A DNA stretch of 15,940 nt. Origin: Hungatella sp. UBA3147 (GTDB taxonomy: Bacteria; Bacillota; Clostridia; Lachnospirales; Lachnospiraceae). The stretch spans positions 1 to 15,940 of the forward strand of contig DEYX01000060.1 of NCBI GenBank assembly GCA_002365025.1, in the 5' to 3' direction. This document shows, in pieces, positions 1 to 6,789 of the stretch (position 1 is its first letter; each line of letters starts with the position of its first letter). Below the pieces are notes generated by a model. It made no database searches. It worked only from the letters and a program-made list of their open reading frames with translations, and was not told where the DNA came from. The position numbers and the translations under genes are program-made.

Positions 1-357
1 CGTACTCATATGGTAGTAAGCACGAGAAATAATGGAGCTATTTCAGATCTGCCCGATGATGTGGTAGTGGAAGTAAGCAGCATCATAACATCAGGCGGTC
101 CGGTTCCGATCTCCTGGGGTTCCTTTGAACCTTCCTGCAGAGGACTGCTGCAGTTAATGAAAGACATGGAGTTAACTACTATTAAAGCAGCGGTAACCGG
201 AGATTACGGAACTGCCCAACAGGCATTTACCATAAACCCTCTGGTTCCCAGCGGCAAAATTGCTAAGACGGTTTTGGATGAATTATTAGTCGCACATAAG
301 GAGCATTTACCTCAGTTTAAAGAAACGATTGATCATTTGGAAGCTCAAAACAGCTAA
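1..357 (+). CDS. Glycoside hydrolase family 4, C-terminal part (6-phospho-beta-glucosidase type), 5' truncated by window
   Basis: The reading frame is open from base 1, so this is the last 118 residues of a protein usually about 440 long. The fragment has the C-terminal hallmarks of GH4 enzymes: STRNNGAISDLPDD followed by VVEV, then a helical stretch with AAVTGDYGTAQQAFTINPLV. GH4 enzymes are cytoplasmic, use NAD and a divalent metal, and split phosphorylated disaccharides delivered by a PTS through an oxidation-elimination mechanism. The NAD-binding and metal-ligand regions lie outside the window, so alpha or beta specificity is inferred only from overall resemblance to CelF/LicH-like members. 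A strong terminator follows 37 bases after the stop. The RpiR-type regulator next door often controls such sugar genes, but it has its own promoter. Confidence 0.85.
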   Translation, partial: RTHMVVSTRNNGAISDLPDDVVVEVSSIITSGGPVPISWGSFEPSCRGLLQLMKDMELTTIKAAVTGDYGTAQQAFTINPLVPSGKIAKTVLDELLVAHKEHLPQFKETIDHLEAQNS

Positions 358-393
358 GTTTCCGATAATTTTTATTACTTCCTGCTGTGTAAG

Positions 394-431
394 GAGTCAT
401 TGCATGCTATTTAGCTGCAATGACTCTTTTT
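394..431 (+). terminator. Rho-independent terminator after the GH4 gene
   Basis: GAGTCATTGCA at 394-404 pairs perfectly with TGCAATGACTC at 416-426, an 11 bp stem with a short loop that can itself pair (GCTA with TAGC). Five T follow at 427-431. It sits 37 bases after the GH4 stop codon and upstream of the next promoter, so it ends the sugar-utilisation transcript. Confidence 0.9.
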
Positions 432-454
432 GGTGGTCAAAGGTATCCTGTTCA

Positions 455-483
455 TTGAAAATACGTCCCTTATATGTTAATAT
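455..483 (+). promoter_or_regulatory. Sigma-A-type promoter for the RpiR regulator
   Basis: TTGAAA at 455-460 and TAATAT at 478-483 are separated by 17 bases. Each differs from consensus by one base. It lies after the GH4 terminator and about 110 bases upstream of the regulator start, leaving a 5' leader of about 105 bases. Confidence 0.65.
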
Positions 484-541
484 AAAAAAGACAAATTACA
501 GTTATAATTGGAATGTCAGATTTTAACCGAATCAGATAACG

Positions 542-562
542 AGCAGATTGCGGATATCTGCT
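542..562 (+). promoter_or_regulatory. Inverted repeat in the leader of the RpiR gene (possible operator or hairpin)
   Basis: AGCAGAT at 542-548 is the exact reverse complement of ATCTGCT at 556-562, with a 7-base spacer. It lies between the predicted promoter and the ribosome site, where an autoregulatory operator or an mRNA hairpin could act. It has no T-run directly after it, so it is not a convincing terminator. Function is inferred from position only. Confidence 0.35.
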
Positions 563-595
563 TTACTTAATAAAGATAAAAGGCGGTAGCGAAAT

Positions 596-1351
596 ATGAT
601 GATGTTTTCCAATCAGGTACTGAACCAGTTCAGTGAACTTGATTATGAGGTTTATAATTTCATATTGAAAAACAGTGAGAAGATTCCCTATATGACCATC
701 CGGGAATTTGCCAATGAAGCCCATGTTTCCACAACGACTGTTACCCGGTTCTGCAGGAAAGTAAACTGCAATGGATTTTCCGAGTTTAAGGTCAGATTTA
801 AGATGGAGCAGGAGAGTACAAAATCAATTAAGCAGAAATTTGATTCCAGCTCAATTTTAGATTTTTTCCAAAGAATCGAAACGGAATCTTTTCATAAGCA
901 ACTTGAGTCTATCGCCAATATTATCGCTGAAAAGAAGCAGATTATTTTTCTTGGAATAGGTAATTCCGGAATTATTGCAGAGTATGCCAGCCGGTATTTT
1001 TGCAATATCGGTATATTTGCCACAGGAATAAATAATCCTATGTTTCCTATTAATCTGGAATTTCCTGAGGAAAGCATTATTATCATTCTTTCCGTGGAGG
1101 GAGAAACGGACATACTCATTGAAAATTCAGAGATCATTAAGCAATGCAACAGTACGGTAGTATCGATTACAAACAGTAAAAACAGTACATTGGCCAGGAT
1201 TTCTGATTATAATATCTCTTATTATATTCAGGGAGAGCGGACGGATTATAAGAAGATGAAGGTGGATATAACCTCTCAGATACCGGCAGTTTATATCGTG
1301 GAAGCATTGGCTAAGCTGGCGGTGCAGAAGAAACAGGGTTTTGTAAATTAA
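596..1351 (+). CDS. RpiR/MurR-family transcriptional regulator (HTH + SIS)
   Basis: This 251-residue protein has the two-part RpiR architecture. Residues 1-80 form an HTH_6 DNA-binding domain, with EFANEAHVSTTTVTRFCRK as the helix-turn-helix (about 37-55) and the typical NGFSEFK (59-65). Residues about 105-235 form a SIS phosphosugar-binding domain, with the glycine-rich loop FLGIGNSG near its start. Family members bind a sugar phosphate and repress or activate catabolic genes. The neighbouring GH4 gene suggests a phosphorylated glycoside as ligand, which is inference. Three consecutive ATG codons (596, 599, 602) are possible starts; AGGCGG at 581-586 suits the first. It has its own promoter at 455-483. 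The decayed VOC remnant follows 19 bases after its stop, probably on the same transcript. Confidence 0.88.
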   Translation: MMMFSNQVLNQFSELDYEVYNFILKNSEKIPYMTIREFANEAHVSTTTVTRFCRKVNCNGFSEFKVRFKMEQESTKSIKQKFDSSSILDFFQRIETESFHKQLESIANIIAEKKQIIFLGIGNSGIIAEYASRYFCNIGIFATGINNPMFPINLEFPEESIIIILSVEGETDILIENSEIIKQCNSTVVSITNSKNSTLARISDYNISYYIQGERTDYKKMKVDITSQIPAVYIVEALAKLAVQKKQGFVN

Positions 1352-1370
1352 TTAATAAGGATGAGATTGT

Positions 1371-1647
1371 ATGGAAATTGACCATATTTACATATGTACA
1401 GAAAATAAAGCACCATCGGGAGATTTACTTGTGGAATTTGGACTTGTAGAAGGTTCTTTAAATACACACCCTGGACAATGTAAATCAGGATATTTCATTA
1501 TCGACTTCTGCTTACATTCTAAATCAACTTCATGATTTATCAATTGAAAACGATAAAGAACATTTTATTGAGTTAGAATTTGATAATGGAACATTAAATC
1601 AATCGAAAGATTTTAGACCGAATTTACCTTTATTAATTAAGTGGTAA
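1371..1647 (+). pseudogene. VOC-family (glyoxalase/bleomycin-resistance fold) gene remnant, internally deleted and frameshifted
   Basis: An ATG at 1371 with AAGGA at 1357-1361 opens a frame reading MEIDHIYICTENKAPSGDL and then EFGLVEG and NTHPGQ, the N-terminal beta strand and metal-site region of a VOC protein. After HPGQ (codon ending at 1478) the frame turns to nonsense and stops at 1533-1535. From about 1480 the next frame reads on to 1647 and ends in IELEFDNG then FRPNLPLLIKW, matching the C-terminal strand of the same family. Intact members would be roughly twice as long, so the centre is missing and the halves are out of frame. The 3' half is noticeably more AT-rich than the flanking genes, which fits acquisition followed by decay. 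Family assignment is from motif memory. Confidence 0.6.
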
Positions 1648-1693
1648 TTATATTTATAAAAAGAATTCTATAAAATAAGGATAATTGGATCGG

Positions 1694-1742
1694 ATACCGG
1701 TGGGATGCTCTTATGAAAGAGGGCGTTATCACCGGTATTTTT
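1694..1742 (+). terminator. Rho-independent terminator ending the RpiR/VOC-remnant transcript
   Basis: ATACCGGTG at 1694-1702 pairs with CACCGGTAT at 1730-1738, and an inner CTCTT/AAGAG pairing extends the hairpin. Five T run from 1738 to 1742. It separates the regulator region from the MarR promoter. Confidence 0.85.
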
Positions 1743-1820
1743 GTGATACGTGCCAATGGATCTTGACACAAAATTGTACTTGATGATCTCCTGTAAAATA
1801 TTAAATCTTAATAAAAATAA

Positions 1821-1849
1821 TTGACACATCGTTTAATCGGATGTAGAAT
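1821..1849 (+). promoter_or_regulatory. Strong sigma-A-type promoter of the marR-ABC efflux operon
   Basis: A perfect TTGACA at 1821-1826 and TAGAAT at 1844-1849 (one mismatch) have the ideal 17-base spacing. Transcription would begin near 1856, giving a leader of about 50 bases before the GTG start of the MarR gene. This is the best promoter match in the window. It suggests a strong transcript that needs a repressor to keep it quiet. Confidence 0.85.
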
Positions 1850-1867
1850 GATAAACATTGAAAATTG

Positions 1868-1880
1868 TTAACATTGTTAA
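1868..1880 (+). promoter_or_regulatory. Palindromic probable MarR operator
   Basis: TTAACA-T-TGTTAA is a perfect 6-1-6 inverted repeat lying 12-24 bases downstream of the predicted transcription start and just before the ribosome site. An AACATTG element at 1854-1860 recurs at 1870-1876, so the region also holds a direct repeat overlapping the start site. MarR dimers typically bind short AT-rich palindromes at their own promoters. The position would let the protein block initiation or early elongation. That it binds here is inference. Confidence 0.55.
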
Positions 1881-1904
1881 GTGAAAAAATAGGGGGGATT
1901 TATA

Positions 1905-2393
1905 GTGAAAGATGGACAGGAAGAGTACATAAAGAAGTTTAAAACGGAATTAGCGATGATGATGGGAAGAAAGCAAAGCCTCCATAGAAACTGTATACCG
2001 GAAGGCGTCACTCGCAGCGAATTCTTTGCACTGCATCAAATATGGACCGGTATGAATGAGAATCCGGAAAAGAAGGGGATTCATGTATCTGATTTGGCCA
2101 AGAGGATGAATATTGCATTGTCGGCAACCTCCCGGATGCTGAATTCTCTGGAGGAAAGGGGCTTGATATACAGAGAAATAGATCCCAAAAGCCGCAGAAA
2201 TATCTGTGTTTCCTTAACGGAAGATGGAGAAAAACTATGGAAGAAGTGCTCGGGAGGTATGAGTGACCTCCTGGAACGGGTAGTGATTGGCATGGGAGAA
2301 GAGGACGCATGTAAATTAATTGATTTGTGGAAAAAGTTTACAGAACTAATGGAGAAAGAAGTGGATTTAATGATGAAAGAAAAGGATATGTGA
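1905..2393 (+). CDS. MarR-family transcriptional regulator of the ABC efflux operon
   Basis: The 162-residue protein has the MarR winged-helix core. HVSDLAKRMNIALSATSRML (about 60-79) forms the helix-turn-helix, LEERGLIYREID leads into the wing, and DPKSRRNICVSLTEDGEKL (93-111) has the conserved Asp and Arg residues of the wing. Helices at both ends would form the dimer interface. The start is GTG at 1905, set by the purine-rich AGGGGGGA at 1891-1898. As first gene before an ABC exporter and adaptors it is most likely a repressor relieved by a transported compound, as in many MarR-controlled drug efflux operons. The ligand cannot be deduced. A gap of 107 bases without a terminator separates it from the first transporter gene. 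Confidence 0.88.
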   Translation: MKDGQEEYIKKFKTELAMMMGRKQSLHRNCIPEGVTRSEFFALHQIWTGMNENPEKKGIHVSDLAKRMNIALSATSRMLNSLEERGLIYREIDPKSRRNICVSLTEDGEKLWKKCSGGMSDLLERVVIGMGEEDACKLIDLWKKFTELMEKEVDLMMKEKDM

Positions 2394-2500
2394 GGAATAA
2401 AGTAGATTGCAGAGGATAAAGACAGATTTAGAAAAGACAGACAGATCTACAAAACGATTGAAAGAAAGTATTAGAGATGAAAGGAAAGGAGGGAATAAAT

Positions 2501-4231
2501 ATGAAAATATTTTTTCGGTATTTTAAGCCATATATTTTATTTTTAGCAGTGTCGGTAGCACTGTTATATAGTCAGGCTACTTGTGACTTATCACTTCCTG
2601 ATTTCATGTCTGATATTGTAAATAAAGGAATTACAACGGGCAACACCTCTTACATTCTGAAAGTGGGATTTCAAATGTTAGGCATTGCCCTTATTAGTGC
2701 CTGCTGTACGATCTTAGTAGGTTTCATCGCCGCCAGAATAGCGGCCGGTGTCAGCCGGGATATGCGCCAGGACATTTTTACAAAGATAGAGAGCTTTTCC
2801 AATTCGGAGCTGGAGAAATACTCCACCTCTTCCCTGATCACAAGGACAACAAACGATATCACCCAGATCCAGCAGTTGATCGTTATGGTGATCCGAATTG
2901 TATTTTATGCTCCGATTATGGGAGTTGGAGGCGTGATCCATGCACTGGACAAAAACAAATCAATGTCATGGATTATTGCACTTTCAGTGGCGTTATTGTT
3001 AGTAGTGGTTTTCAGTATGCTTGCGGTCGTTATGCCAAGTTTTCAATTTGTTCAAAAGCTCATTGACCGATTAAACCTGGTAGTAAGAGAAAGCCTGGAA
3101 GGAACGCTGGTGATCAGGGCATTTAACACCCAGCGTTTTGAGGAAAAAGGGTTTGAAAAGGTGAATGCAAGGCTGACTGAGACAAATTTATTTGTCAATA
3201 GAGTCACCTCCGGTATGATGCCGGCCATGATGCTGATTATGAATCTAACCAATCTTCTGATCATATGGGTAGGGTCAAAGGCAGTATCCTCCTTCCGTAT
3301 GGAGGTGGGAGATATGATGGCTTATATGCAGTACGTTATGCAGATCATCATGGCATTTTTGATGATGACCATGATGTTTATTATGATCCCGAGAGCGATC
3401 GTTTCCATCAGGCGTGTTGTTGAAGTGCTTCAGACGGAGCCCTCCATTGCAGATCCCAAGGTTGCGGCTGATATTCCTAAATCTCCCAAGGGGGTTGTGG
3501 AATACCGGGATGTATCGTTCCGGTATCCGGATGCAGATGAGGATGTGTTACATAACATTACGTTTACGGCGATGCCGGGACGTACCACGGCATTTATCGG
3601 CGCTACGGGTAGCGGAAAGAGCACGTTAGTGAACTTACTTCCCAGATTCTACGATGTGACGTCAGGAGAAATCCTGATTGACGGAATAAATATCAAGGAT
3701 TGGCCCATTCACCTATTACGGGGGACAATCGGATTTGTTCCCCAAAAAGGGATCTTATTTTCAGGGACAATTGAAAGCAACCTGATGTATGGAGACCGGA
3801 AGGCCACCAAGGAACAGATAGAAGAAGCTGCACAAACAGCTCAGGCTACAGAATTTATCAATTCAAAGGCGGATGGTTTAGAGTCCTCCATTGCCCAGGG
3901 AGGAGGAAATGTATCCGGCGGACAAAAACAGCGTCTTTCCATTGCCCGGGCACTTGTAAAAAGAGCTCCTGTTAACGTATTTGATGACAGCTTTTCTGCT
4001 CTGGATTTTAAAACAGATGCAAAGCTTCGGGCGGCTCTTCGTGAAAAAACCGGTGACAGCGCGATCTTTTTGGTGGCACAGCGCATCAGTACAATCATGA
4101 ATGCAGACCAGATCATTGTTTTGGAGCATGGAAGGATTGCCGGAAAAGGAACTCACCGGGAACTGATGAAAACCTGTGAGGTTTACCGGGAGATTGCATT
4201 GTCACAGCTTAGCGAGGAGGAATTGAAATGA
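2501..4231 (+). CDS. ABC exporter half-transporter with degenerate ATPase site (TM287/BmrC/LmrC-like)
   Basis: The 576-residue protein has an N-terminal six-helix exporter domain (about 10-310) and a C-terminal nucleotide-binding domain. Walker A is GATGSGKST (367-375) and the signature is VSGGQ (471-475). Walker B ends VNVFDD, with Asp496 where the catalytic Glu normally stands, and the switch His is replaced by Gln527 (VAQRIST). These two changes are known for the non-catalytic subunit of heterodimeric exporters such as TM287/288, BmrCD and LmrCD. An in-frame ATG exists at 2477, but AAGGAGGG at 2486-2493 lies inside that extension and is 7 bases from ATG 2501, so 2501 is chosen. The stop overlaps the next start by four bases (ATGA), implying translational coupling with its partner. 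Substrate unknown; multidrug or amphipathic compounds are likely. Confidence 0.92.
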   Translation: MKIFFRYFKPYILFLAVSVALLYSQATCDLSLPDFMSDIVNKGITTGNTSYILKVGFQMLGIALISACCTILVGFIAARIAAGVSRDMRQDIFTKIESFSNSELEKYSTSSLITRTTNDITQIQQLIVMVIRIVFYAPIMGVGGVIHALDKNKSMSWIIALSVALLLVVVFSMLAVVMPSFQFVQKLIDRLNLVVRESLEGTLVIRAFNTQRFEEKGFEKVNARLTETNLFVNRVTSGMMPAMMLIMNLTNLLIIWVGSKAVSSFRMEVGDMMAYMQYVMQIIMAFLMMTMMFIMIPRAIVSIRRVVEVLQTEPSIADPKVAADIPKSPKGVVEYRDVSFRYPDADEDVLHNITFTAMPGRTTAFIGATGSGKSTLVNLLPRFYDVTSGEILIDGINIKDWPIHLLRGTIGFVPQKGILFSGTIESNLMYGDRKATKEQIEEAAQTAQATEFINSKADGLESSIAQGGGNVSGGQKQRLSIARALVKRAPVNVFDDSFSALDFKTDAKLRAALREKTGDSAIFLVAQRISTIMNADQIIVLEHGRIAGKGTHRELMKTCEVYREIALSQLSEEELK

Positions 4232-6063
4232 CAGAGAAAAAACCATCCAGTTCCCCCATGGGCCCAGGAGGCGGAATGCATAAACCGGAAAGCGCAAAGG
4301 ACTTTAAAGGAACCATGCTGCACCTGGTCGATTATTTAAAGCCATATAAAAACTCCGTATTTATCGTAATTCTGTTTGCCAGCTGCTCCTCCGTATTTTC
4401 CATTGCAGGACCAAAGATTTTAGGAAAGGCCACGACAAAGCTGTTTGAAGGCCTGATTGCCTGGGCAATGGGGACCGGATTATTGACGGATTTCCGGTAT
4501 ATACGAAACCGTCTGCTGCTTTTGGTGGTGCTTTATCTGATATCGGCTGCATTTTCTTACTTGCAGAGTTATATCATGTCCGGCATCAGCATGAAGGTCA
4601 CTTATGAGCTCAGGAAAAATATTTCGGAGAAAATGAACCGTCTACCCCTTAATTATTATGATACAAGAACTCATGGTGAAATTTTATCAAGGATCACCAA
4701 TGATGTGGATACGGTGAGCCAGACATTGAATCAGAGTTTGACCCAGATCATCACCTCAGTGACCACACTGGTGGGTATCGTGATCATGATGATATCCATC
4801 AGCATCCGGATGACCTTGGTGGCTGTTTTGGTCCTTTTCGTTTCCATGGGCCTGATTATGGGTGTGGTAAAGAAATCCCAGAAATATTTCCAGAAGCAGC
4901 AGGAGAGCCTTGGATATTTAAACGGCCATATTGAAGAAATTTACAGCGGCCATAATGTGGTTCAGATATTTAACGGAGAACAGGAAGCAATTGAAAAATT
5001 CCGGACCATCAACCACAAATTATATGGGTCAGCCTGGAAATCCCAGTTTTTATCAGGTATGATGATGCCCATCATGACCTTTGTCAGCAACTTAGGCTAT
5101 GTCGGTGTCTGTTTATTAGGCGGATATTTAACGGTAGAAAAGGTAATCGAGATTGGAGATGTTCAGGCATTTATCCAATACATGAGGTCCTTTATGCAGC
5201 CCATTTCCCAGATTGCCAACGTATCCAATACACTGCAGTCCACAGCAGCAGCAGCTGAGCGTGTATTTGAGTTTTTAGATGAGCAGGATGAGGTGCCGGA
5301 AAACGAGGCGCCGATCCAGCTGCAGGAGATCCAGGGAAATGTGGAATTTAAAAATGTTAGTTTTGGTTATTCTCCCAATACAATGATCATCCACGATTTC
5401 TCTTCCGCCATAAATGCCGGCCAGATGGTCGCCATCGTAGGTCCCACTGGAGCAGGTAAAACAACGGTGGTGAAATTGCTGATGAGGTTTTATGAATTAA
5501 ATTCCGGTCATATTTTGATCGACGGTCATGACACCCTGGATTTTACAAGAGGGTACTTACGATCCATGTTTGGTATGGTGCTTCAGGAAACATGGCTGTA
5601 TAATGCAACCGTTATGGATAATATCCGGTATGGAAATTTTGATAAGACAGATGAAGAAGTCATAGAGGCGGCAAAAGCGGCTCACTGTGATGAATTTATC
5701 CGGTCATTACCGGGTGGCTATCATATGGTGATCAACGAGGAATCCAGTAACCTGTCCCAGGGGCAAAAGCAGCTTTTGACGATTGCCAGGACGATTTTAG
5801 CGGATCCAAAGATCTTGATACTGGATGAAGCAACCAGTTCCATTGATACAAGAACAGAAGTCTTGATCCAAAAGGCCATGGGTAAATTAATGCAGGGCAG
5901 AACCAGCTTTGTAATCGCCCACCGCCTTTCCACCATTCGGGATGCAGACTTGATTCTGGTAATGAAGGACGGCGATATCATAGAACAGGGTAATCATGAA
6001 TCGTTGTTGGAAAAGAAAGGCTTTTATGCAGATCTGTACCACAGTCAGTTTGCAGATCAATAA
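4228..6063 (+). CDS. ABC exporter half-transporter, catalytic subunit (TM288/BmrD/LmrD-like)
   Basis: This 611-residue half-transporter partners the preceding one. A Gly/Pro-rich N-terminus (MGPGGGMHKP) and the motif DFKGTMLHLVDYLKPYK precede six membrane helices, as is usual for this subunit. The nucleotide-binding domain has Walker A GPTGAGKTT (405-413), a canonical Walker B ending LDE with Glu534, and the switch His565 in IAHRLST. Its signature motif is LSQGQ (509-513) rather than LSGGQ. In a head-to-tail dimer that altered signature faces the degenerate Walker site of the partner, so one ATP site is fully canonical and the other fully degenerate. This complementary asymmetry is strong evidence that the two form a heterodimer. 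The next gene starts 19 bases after the stop. Confidence 0.93.
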   Translation: MTEKKPSSSPMGPGGGMHKPESAKDFKGTMLHLVDYLKPYKNSVFIVILFASCSSVFSIAGPKILGKATTKLFEGLIAWAMGTGLLTDFRYIRNRLLLLVVLYLISAAFSYLQSYIMSGISMKVTYELRKNISEKMNRLPLNYYDTRTHGEILSRITNDVDTVSQTLNQSLTQIITSVTTLVGIVIMMISISIRMTLVAVLVLFVSMGLIMGVVKKSQKYFQKQQESLGYLNGHIEEIYSGHNVVQIFNGEQEAIEKFRTINHKLYGSAWKSQFLSGMMMPIMTFVSNLGYVGVCLLGGYLTVEKVIEIGDVQAFIQYMRSFMQPISQIANVSNTLQSTAAAAERVFEFLDEQDEVPENEAPIQLQEIQGNVEFKNVSFGYSPNTMIIHDFSSAINAGQMVAIVGPTGAGKTTVVKLLMRFYELNSGHILIDGHDTLDFTRGYLRSMFGMVLQETWLYNATVMDNIRYGNFDKTDEEVIEAAKAAHCDEFIRSLPGGYHMVINEESSNLSQGQKQLLTIARTILADPKILILDEATSSIDTRTEVLIQKAMGKLMQGRTSFVIAHRLSTIRDADLILVMKDGDIIEQGNHESLLEKKGFYADLYHSQFADQ

Positions 6064-6082
6064 TAGAATGGAGAGAAAAAAT

Positions 6083-6763
6083 ATGCAGGAAAACAAACAT
6101 ATTAATATTGAGGATCAGGAAATAAAGACAGGAACAGGAAAACTAAAAAAGATCTTAGCTCCTCTGCTGATCATACTGGTGCTTGCCGGATGCGGGGTCG
6201 GATATTATATCTATGATTCCAGTGTATCTTACTTTAAAACCGACAATGCAAAAGTAACGGCAAAGCTGTATTCCATAAAAGCAGTAGCAAGTGGTAAGCT
6301 TTTATCATGGGATGTGGAAAATGGGGACTTAGTAGAGCAGGATCAGGTGATGGGGCGGCAGGAGGTTCTTCCTTACATTAGTTCCCCCATTACAGGAACT
6401 GTGGTAAAAAATGACGGAGCCGTGAATCAGACGGTAGCTCTGGGATCAGAACTGGCACAGGTAGCCGATACCTCAAATCTATACATAGGGGTAAATGTGG
6501 AAGAAACAGATATCATGAAGGTTCACTTAGGACAGCGGGTGGATGTAAAAATCGATGCATATCCCGGAAAAACCTTTAAAGGGCAGGTGACAGAGATCGA
6601 CCCGGCCACTCAAACCTATTTTTCCGGTAATATGAGCTTTAACACCAGCGGAGAATATACAAAAGTAATGCAGCTGATACCAATTAAGGTGACGATTGAA
6701 AACGAAGAAGATCTTCCCCTTGTTTTTGGGATGAATGCATCTGTTAAAATACATCTGAAATGA
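6083..6763 (+). CDS. Short HlyD/EmrA-like membrane-anchored adaptor without coiled-coil hairpin
   Basis: The 226-residue protein has one N-terminal hydrophobic segment (about 24-44), then SYFKTDNAKVTA, resembling the EmrA-type TDNAYV motif, then a lipoyl-like fold and a beta-barrel region. The two lipoyl halves (VASGKLLSWDVENGDLVEQ at 68-86 and SSPITGTVVKNDG at 100-112) are joined by about a dozen residues. The long alpha-hairpin that normally separates them is absent. LAGC (34-37) inside the hydrophobic segment fits a lipobox, but hydrophobic residues continue past Cys37, so a simple membrane anchor is equally possible. Start 6083 is preferred because GGAGAG (6070-6075) lies 7 bases upstream; ATG 6068 would bury that site. 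It probably works outside the membrane with the ABC pair. The stop overlaps an in-frame upstream ATG of the next gene. Confidence 0.8.
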   Translation: MQENKHINIEDQEIKTGTGKLKKILAPLLIILVLAGCGVGYYIYDSSVSYFKTDNAKVTAKLYSIKAVASGKLLSWDVENGDLVEQDQVMGRQEVLPYISSPITGTVVKNDGAVNQTVALGSELAQVADTSNLYIGVNVEETDIMKVHLGQRVDVKIDAYPGKTFKGQVTEIDPATQTYFSGNMSFNTSGEYTKVMQLIPIKVTIENEEDLPLVFGMNASVKIHLK

Positions 6764-6789
6764 AAAGGGCTTACAGGAGGTCGGAAAAG

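Noticed and set aside
329..526. 65-codon plus-strand frame after the GH4 gene
   Set aside because: It overlaps the GH4 end, runs through the terminator hairpin and the RpiR promoter, and has no ribosome site or recognisable sequence.
1763..1768. A perfect TTGACA upstream of the MarR promoter
   Set aside because: No -10 box at 15-19 bases; the only TA-rich match is about 25 bases away.
2477..2500. Upstream ATG extending the first ABC half-transporter by eight residues
   Set aside because: The strong AAGGAGGG site lies within this extension and points to ATG 2501.
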